Program-made: the position numbers and the translations under genes
Shown: positions 59,170 through 64,000 of the stretch, one piece after another
Position numbering within the stretch: position 1 is the first letter of the stretch
How the letters are laid out: the number at the start of each line of letters is the position of its first letter
Assembly: GCF_011634835.1 (NCBI RefSeq)
Contig: NZ_SIRP01000001.1
Span: 549,040 to 613,039, forward strand
DNA from: Isoptericola sp. BMS4
GTDB taxonomy: Bacteria; Actinomycetota; Actinomycetes; Actinomycetales; Cellulomonadaceae
Direction: 5' to 3'
Length of the DNA stretch: 64,000 nt
The notes under the pieces: model-generated
Databases searched by the model: none
The model's input: only the letters and a program-made list of their open reading frames with translations
Told to the model about the DNA's origin: nothing

Positions 59170-60825
59170 ATGGACGAACCCCGATTCTCGCTCGTCGACG
59201 AACCGTGGATCCCGGTGCTCGACAACGGCGTGGTGGTCGAGCTGTCGCTGCGCGACGTGTTCCGCCGCTCGCACGAGGTCGGCCAGATCGCCTGCGAGCT
59301 GCCCACACAGTCCTTCGCGGTGCTGCGCATGGTGCTCGCCGTGCTGCACCGCGGTGCCAACGGACCGCTCAGCGTCGACGAATGGGTGGAGATCCGCGAC
59401 GAGTGGACGACGATGGTCGCGGACGTCGATGCATACCTGGACGACTGGCACGACCGTTTCTGGCTCCAGCACCCCGTGCACCCGTTCATGCAGGTCCCCG
59501 ACCTGCGGACGGCGAAGGACGAGGTGTTCGGCCTGAGCCGCATCATCTGCGACGGGCGCCACGACTCGGCTGCGGAGGCGTTCCTGTCCACCCGGGTGGG
59601 GAACGACCTCGAGACGGCGTCCCTGGCCGAGGCCGCGCGCTGGTTGGTGCACGCGCACGCGTACGACGTGTCGGGCATCCACACCGGCGCCGTCGGCGAC
59701 CGCCGGGTCAAGGGCGGCAAGGGGTACGGCATCGGGACCGGCTGGGCGGGGCAGATCGGTGGCCTGTACGCAGTGGGCGACACCTTGCGCGAGACCCTGC
59801 TGCTCAATCTCGTCGCTCCGACGCCCGCCGGGCTGACGCCGTCCGGTGACGACCGACCCGTCTGGGAGCGCGCGCCGCTCGGACCCGAGCCGGAGGACTG
59901 GGACGGCGTGCACGACCGGCAGCCGACCGGCCCGGTCGATCTCTATACGTGGCAGGCACGGCGCATCCGCCTCATAGGTGACGGCGACAAGATCATCGGG
60001 TGCATCAATGCGCAAGGTGACCGCGCCACCCCGTACAACCGGTACAGGTTCGAGCCCATGACGGCGTGGCGGTACTCGGAGCCGCAGACACGCAGGTTTC
60101 GCGCCGAGACCTACATGCCGCTCAAGCATCAGCCGGACCGAGCTCTGTGGCGTGGTCTGCCCGCGTTGCTCGTCCACGATCAGGATGGGGTCCCACGGGG
60201 GGAGCCGGCTCGCCGCCGTCCGCCAGGTGTGGTGCGGTGGATCGAGGAGCTCGAGAACCAGCAACGTATCGGCCAGGGGCTCGTGCGACTCGGTTCGGTC
60301 GGGCTCGAGTACGGGTCGAACGAGTCGGTCTACGAGCAGATGCTCGCCGACGAGCTCGACCTACCCGTCGACCTGTTCGATCCGGGCCGGCGTGACCTCG
60401 CGGACGCGGCGACGGCCGCGGTATCGGTGGCCGACGCCGCCGCCCGCGCGTTGGGGGCGTTCGCCCAGAACGTCGCGTTGGCAGCGGGAGGTTCCACCGA
60501 GTCGGACTCGCCCGACACCAGTGCCCGTGAGCGGGCGTACGCCCGCCTGGACAAGGTGTTCCGGGCATGGGTGGCGACCCTGCGGCGGGGGAGCGACCCC
60601 GCCGAACGGCGCGTCGCCTGGCAGCGTGCCGTGTACGCCGTCGTCCGAGGGGTGGCCGATGACGTGGTCGACACCGCCGGACCCGCGGCGTTGGTCGGCA
60701 GGGTCGCGGGTGGGCACTTTCGCGACGTCGGCGTCGCGGAGCGATGGCTGGGGAGGCGTCTGCGCGAGGCGCTCCCGCACGCGTTCGAGGGTGATGACGG
60801 AGACGACGCGGAGGAGGCCGCATGA
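59170..60825 (+). CDS. casA: Cascade large subunit Cse1 (Cas8e/CasA)
   Basis: A 551-residue Cse1, the large subunit of type I-E Cascade that reads the PAM and recruits Cas3. FSLVDEPWIPVLDNG at the N terminus is the family hallmark; WLQHPVHPFMQVPDL and the later region IHTGAVGDRRVKGGKGYGIG (the loop region contacting DNA) and AETYMPLKHQPDRALWRGL are typical of Cse1. The C-terminal four-helix bundle runs from about residue 380. The ATG at 59170 starts two bases after cas3 stops. Translation is probably coupled through the chain of overlaps with the following genes. Confidence 0.95.
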   Translation: MDEPRFSLVDEPWIPVLDNGVVVELSLRDVFRRSHEVGQIACELPTQSFAVLRMVLAVLHRGANGPLSVDEWVEIRDEWTTMVADVDAYLDDWHDRFWLQHPVHPFMQVPDLRTAKDEVFGLSRIICDGRHDSAAEAFLSTRVGNDLETASLAEAARWLVHAHAYDVSGIHTGAVGDRRVKGGKGYGIGTGWAGQIGGLYAVGDTLRETLLLNLVAPTPAGLTPSGDDRPVWERAPLGPEPEDWDGVHDRQPTGPVDLYTWQARRIRLIGDGDKIIGCINAQGDRATPYNRYRFEPMTAWRYSEPQTRRFRAETYMPLKHQPDRALWRGLPALLVHDQDGVPRGEPARRRPPGVVRWIEELENQQRIGQGLVRLGSVGLEYGSNESVYEQMLADELDLPVDLFDPGRRDLADAATAAVSVADAAARALGAFAQNVALAAGGSTESDSPDTSARERAYARLDKVFRAWVATLRRGSDPAERRVAWQRAVYAVVRGVADDVVDTAGPAALVGRVAGGHFRDVGVAERWLGRRLREALPHAFEGDDGDDAEEAA

Positions 60826-61457
60826 CCACGACGGAGGCGCCCGAGGGTGCCGTCGAGGAGACACGCAGGAGAGGCCGGCGTCTCGGCGACACCGGTCGGT
60901 ACGTCGCCCGGCGGGCAACGATGCTCCAGGAGGGACGCCACCGTTCACGAACGGTCGCCGCGCTCGCCCACCTGCGCGCGAACGTCGGCAAGGAGCCGGG
61001 CAGCGACCCCGCCATCTGGTGGCTCACCGTCGACGGGGTGCCTGGCAAGCCGCACGGGGACGACCCCACGCGTGAAGAGCGTGCAGTGCACGCGGCGCTC
61101 ACCCTGTACGCCGTCCACCAGCAGGCACGGAGCGAAGCGATGCATCGTCCGGGCGTCGGACTCGGGCACGCGGTCGCCAGCCTGGAGCGGAACCACGGCG
61201 ACGCCGACGCCGACCGGACCTCACCCGTGCGGCGCCGGTTCGACGCCGTCGTGACCGCGACGGACGTGGTCGAGGTGACCCACCATCTTCGGGGCCTCGT
61301 CACCCAGATGCGCGGTGCCGGCATCGGCTTCGACTACGGACAGCTTGCCGACGACTTCGTCGACTTCCAGCGTCCGGGGCGTCAGGACGACGTCCGCCGC
61401 CGCTGGGCGCGTCAGATCTACCACCAGAACAACGACACCACCGAGGAGCGCTCGTGA
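60822..61457 (+). CDS. casB: Cascade small subunit Cse2 (CasB)
   Basis: A 211-residue Cse2 protein, mostly helical, two copies of which line the R-loop in I-E Cascade. GDTGRYVARRATMLQEGRH, AALAHLRANVGKEPGSDPAIW and ALTLYAVHQQ are recognisable family segments, as is the C-terminal VDFQRPGRQDDVRRRWARQIY. Length is near the usual 160-200 residues with a basic N-terminal extension. It overlaps cse1 (ATGA) and cas7 (GTGA), so the Cascade genes are translated as one coupled series. Confidence 0.95.
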   Translation: MTTTEAPEGAVEETRRRGRRLGDTGRYVARRATMLQEGRHRSRTVAALAHLRANVGKEPGSDPAIWWLTVDGVPGKPHGDDPTREERAVHAALTLYAVHQQARSEAMHRPGVGLGHAVASLERNHGDADADRTSPVRRRFDAVVTATDVVEVTHHLRGLVTQMRGAGIGFDYGQLADDFVDFQRPGRQDDVRRRWARQIYHQNNDTTEERS

Positions 61458-62581
61458 GCCGGACCATCGTCGACGTCCACATCCTGCAGTCTGTCCCGCC
61501 GAGCAACCTCAACCGCGATGACACCGGCAGCCCCAAGAGCGCGACCTACGGAGGCGTGCGGAGAGCCCGGGTGTCCTCCCAGGCATGGAAGCGGGCGACA
61601 CGCTTCGCATTCCGCGACCAGGTGGACCCTGAGGAGTTCGGCGTCCGCACCAAGCGCGTCGTCGAGCTGCTGGCGGGTCGGGTCCACGAGCTCGATGCCG
61701 ACGTGGCAGAGCCGGACGCGGCGGCGCTCTCGGTGCTGACCGCCGCAGGCATCAAGGTGAAGGAGCCGCGCGGCAAGAAGGACGCCCCGGCAGAGTCCGG
61801 GTACCTGCTGTTCCTCTCCGCGCAGCAGGTCGACGCTCTGGCGCGGCTGGCCGTCGACGCAGCACGGTCCGGCGACGCGCCTGACAAGAAGATGGCGCAG
61901 TCGCTGATCAAGGGGAAGAACTCGGTCGACCTCGCGCTCTTCGGGCGGATGGTCGCGGACGTCACCGACCTCAACGTGGACGCGTCGTGCCAGGTGGCGC
62001 ACGCCCTGTCCACGCACGCCGTCGACACCGAGTACGACTACTTCACCGCCGTCGACGACCACAAGTCCGACGACGCCGAGGAGGACGCCGGGGCGGGGAT
62101 GATCGGCACCGTCGAGTTCAACTCGGCGACCCTCTACCGGTACGCCACCGTCGACGTCGATCTGCTGGCGGGGAACATCGGCAGCGCAGCAGCGACGGAA
62201 CGCGCCGTTCGTGTCTTTCTCGACGCTTTCGCGAAGTCCATGCCGACCGGCAAGCAGAACACGTTCGCGAACCGGACGCTCCCCGACGCCGTCGTCCTGT
62301 CCGTGCGCGACGACCAGCCCGTGAACTACGTGGGCGCCTTCGAGGAGCCGGTGGTGACCGGTGCGGGGAAGGGCCGCATGGCAGAGTCCGCACGTCGGCT
62401 CGCCCGGTACGCCGACGACGTCGAGACCGCCTACGGCTCCGCGCCCCTGCGCACCTGGGTCGTCGCCGTGGGTGGTGCGAAGGACCAGCTGGCGGGCTTC
62501 GGGGAGACCTCGGGGTTCGAGGACGCGGTCGTCGGGGTGAGTGGTCTCGTCGCGGAGCGGCTCGCGGCGGAGGACCGATGA
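61454..62581 (+). CDS. casC: Cascade backbone subunit Cas7e (CasC)
   Basis: A 375-residue Cas7 of type I-E, six copies of which wrap the crRNA spacer. VDVHILQSVPPSNLNRDDTG at the N terminus, SPKSATYGGVRRARVSSQAWKRATR and DALARLAVDAAR, then AHALSTHAVDTEYDYFTAVDD and MIGTVEFNSATLYRYATVDVDLL are highly conserved family blocks. Length is usual. The GTG start at 61454 overlaps the cse2 stop; a four-base ATGA overlap joins it to cas5. Confidence 0.96.
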   Translation: MSRTIVDVHILQSVPPSNLNRDDTGSPKSATYGGVRRARVSSQAWKRATRFAFRDQVDPEEFGVRTKRVVELLAGRVHELDADVAEPDAAALSVLTAAGIKVKEPRGKKDAPAESGYLLFLSAQQVDALARLAVDAARSGDAPDKKMAQSLIKGKNSVDLALFGRMVADVTDLNVDASCQVAHALSTHAVDTEYDYFTAVDDHKSDDAEEDAGAGMIGTVEFNSATLYRYATVDVDLLAGNIGSAAATERAVRVFLDAFAKSMPTGKQNTFANRTLPDAVVLSVRDDQPVNYVGAFEEPVVTGAGKGRMAESARRLARYADDVETAYGSAPLRTWVVAVGGAKDQLAGFGETSGFEDAVVGVSGLVAERLAAEDR

Positions 62582-63306
62582 GCACGTTGCTGCTGCGGCT
62601 TGCGGGCCCGATGCAGTCATGGGGAAGCGGGTCACGGTTCACCGTCCGTGGGACGGACGACGCGCCGACGAAGAGCGGTGTCGTCGGGCTGCTGGCTGCC
62701 GCTCGAGGGATGCGACGCACCGACCCGCTGGAGAGCCTTCTCGATCTAACGTTCGGAGTTCGCGCCGACCAGCCGGGGACCGTGGAGCGGGACTTCCAGA
62801 CTGCTCGCGCCGCCGACGGCAGCCGTTCGTATCCGCTGACGCACCGGTACTACCTCGCCGACGCCGTGTTCGTCGCGGCCGTGGAGGGTGACGACGACCT
62901 GATCGCCGGACTGGACGAGGCGCTGCGGCGGCCGGCATTCCCCCTCTACCTCGGTCGTCGTGCCTTCCCCCCGGACGGTCCGGTGACGATGGGGACCCGG
63001 GCGGGCGGCGTGTGGCGGGCCCTGCACGACGAGGAGTGGCAGGCGGCGCGGTGGTATCGGCGGCGTCAGGGCTCGACCGTCGACCTCGACCTGAAGGTGG
63101 ACGCCGTCGCGCTTCCCACGGACGGCCGCGACGGTACGGCCCGCTCGCGCACGACGAGCGTCCCGGACGAACCCGTGAGCTTCGACCCCCGTCGGCGCGA
63201 GTGGCGGTTGCGCGCGGTCAGTTCCGCAACGGTGCGGGTCGAGAATCCGGACGGACGCAGCCGCCCCGGGTGGCACGACCCGATGGCTCTGGTGGGGGGC
63301 GCTTGA
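62578..63306 (+). CDS. casD: Cascade subunit Cas5e (CasD)
   Basis: A 242-residue Cas5 of type I-E, which caps the crRNA 5' handle. LLLRLAGPMQSWGSGSRFTVR at the N terminus and TKSGVVGLLAAARGMRRTDPL are hallmarks, followed by the thumb region (TVERDFQTARAADGSRSYPLTHRYYLADA) and the glycine-containing RPAFPLYLGRRAFPPDGPV, as in E. coli CasD. Length is typical. Overlaps both neighbours, by ATGA with cas7 upstream and by one base (TGATG) with cas6e downstream. Confidence 0.96.
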   Translation: MSTLLLRLAGPMQSWGSGSRFTVRGTDDAPTKSGVVGLLAAARGMRRTDPLESLLDLTFGVRADQPGTVERDFQTARAADGSRSYPLTHRYYLADAVFVAAVEGDDDLIAGLDEALRRPAFPLYLGRRAFPPDGPVTMGTRAGGVWRALHDEEWQAARWYRRRQGSTVDLDLKVDAVALPTDGRDGTARSRTTSVPDEPVSFDPRRREWRLRAVSSATVRVENPDGRSRPGWHDPMALVGGA

Positions 63307-63956
63307 TGTACCTGTCGCGGATCCAGATCAATCCCGTACGGCGTGGAGGCCGCAAGCTGCTGGGCTCGCCCCAGGCGATGCACGCAGCCGTCCTCGCCGC
63401 GTTCCCCCAAGCGGACGAGGAGCGCGGTCGGGTGCTGTGGCGCGTCGATCGGGACGGGCCGCGCACCTGGTTGTACGTGGTCAGCGGTCCCGAGCCGGAC
63501 TTCGCGCACGTGGTCGAGCAGGCCGGGTGGCCGACCACGCAGAGCACATGGGCGGTGCGCCCCTATGGAGCGCTCCTGGGGAGGCTCGAAGCCGGTCAGA
63601 CGTGGGCGTTCCGCCTGACGGCGAACCCCACACGGACCAGCGGCGGAAAGCGGTACGGACACGTGACCGCGGCGCAACAGCAGGAGTGGCTCCTGTCCAG
63701 AGCCGCCGGTTGGGGATTCGCGGTGCGCGGGGGTACCGGGGCCCCTGACGTGGTGGTGCACGACCGGCGGGTCGACCGCTTCCAGCGCAGCGGCCGTACG
63801 GTCACGATCGCCAAGGCCACCTTCGACGGTCTGATGACCGTTGCCGACGCCGATGCCCTGCGGTCGGCGTTGGCCCACGGGGTCGGCCCCGCAAAGGGGT
63901 ACGGGTGCGGGTTGCTGACACTGGCGCCGGTGACCGACCAGTTGAGTCCCCGATAG
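63306..63956 (+). CDS. cas6e: CRISPR RNA endonuclease Cas6e (CasE)
   Basis: A 216-residue Cas6e that cuts pre-crRNA within each repeat and stays bound to the 3' hairpin in Cascade. MYLSRIQINPVRRGGRKLLG begins the first ferredoxin-like domain; His26 (QAMHAAVLAAFP) matches the catalytic His of the family; AFRLTANPTRTSGGKRYGHV is the central region, and the C terminus carries the Gly-rich HGVGPAKGYGCGLLTLAPV. It is the last gene visible; cas1 and cas2, expected next, lie beyond the window. It would be the enzyme processing the RNA proposed at 55889-55971. Confidence 0.97.
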   Translation: MYLSRIQINPVRRGGRKLLGSPQAMHAAVLAAFPQADEERGRVLWRVDRDGPRTWLYVVSGPEPDFAHVVEQAGWPTTQSTWAVRPYGALLGRLEAGQTWAFRLTANPTRTSGGKRYGHVTAAQQQEWLLSRAAGWGFAVRGGTGAPDVVVHDRRVDRFQRSGRTVTIAKATFDGLMTVADADALRSALAHGVGPAKGYGCGLLTLAPVTDQLSPR

Positions 63957-64000
63957 TGGTGTAGCGCGGTCGCCAGGGTCGTCGCCGAGATCTTCGGCGA
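63957..64000. other. Short end region after cas6e
   Basis: Only 44 bases remain. TCGCCGA (63982-63988) and TCGGCGA (63994-64000) form an inverted repeat at the very edge. No start of cas1 can be recognised; the next gene must begin beyond the window or is interrupted here. Confidence 0.4.

Noticed and set aside
60045..60060. aggttcgagccc as a tRNA T-loop
   Set aside because: It lies within cse1 coding sequence, and no acceptor or anticodon stem can be built around it.

Overview
The window is very GC-rich DNA from an actinomycete. The gene content (a TipA-type MerR regulator, WXG100-like gene, DUF222 protein, many GTG starts and start codons placed right behind a -10 box) fits the Micrococcales, for example a Cellulomonas/Cellulosimicrobium-like organism. 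That placement is inference; no rRNA or other marker gene is present. It looks like ordinary chromosome with small accessory blocks. I found no transposase, phage gene, tRNA or rRNA.

Layout. 1-5.4 kb: the end of a dicarboxylate symporter, a 5-oxoprolinase operon (pxpA plus a fused pxpB-pxpC), and a secreted VanY-type carboxypeptidase. 5.6-9.5 kb: a WXG100-like protein with a large partner and two unknown proteins. 9.6-18.8 kb: hydrolases, a TipA-like regulator, a secreted HNH nuclease lipoprotein, a UPF0303/amidohydrolase pair, a GDPD and a small zinc-finger protein. 18.8-27 kb: a lyase, then an arsenic region (arsR, flavoprotein, arsC, arsR-arsC fusion, acr3) interrupted by a permease, a lipoprotein and an orphan MNT protein. 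27-34 kb: a TetR-controlled ABC exporter, an SDR/TetR divergent pair and an amino-acid permease. 33.7-43.9 kb: NDH-2, MOSC, DUF222, phosphoesterase, PH-domain, phosphatase, DsbA-like, glycosylase, RNase H and ferritin-like VIT genes. 44-54 kb: a 921-residue secreted low-complexity protein, a frameshifted MFS gene, an oxidoreductase, and a MarR/MFS/YceI drug-efflux cluster. 54.1-64 kb: phosphoglucomutase and a type I-E CRISPR-Cas operon (cas3, cse1, cse2, cas7e, cas5e, cas6e) that runs off the window before cas1 and cas2.

Two observations stand out. First, the gap between phosphoglucomutase and cas3 holds two I-E-like repeats, one strongly degenerate, separated by only 26 nt on the strand facing away from cas3, with a -10-like box just in front. 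This is the layout of a CRISPR-derived guide RNA (CreR-like) that could steer Cascade to a cellular target; alternatively it is the stub of a decayed array. Second, roughly 50-60 bp palindromic elements of at least three sequence types are scattered through the window. Two lie in frame inside the fused pxpB-pxpC gene, each adding exactly 20 codons, and in three genes the stop codon itself lies in a palindrome arm. They behave like mobile palindromes that can supply linkers, stop codons and terminators.

At least eleven genes have a TANNNT box 6-8 nt before the start codon and appear to be transcribed without a leader.
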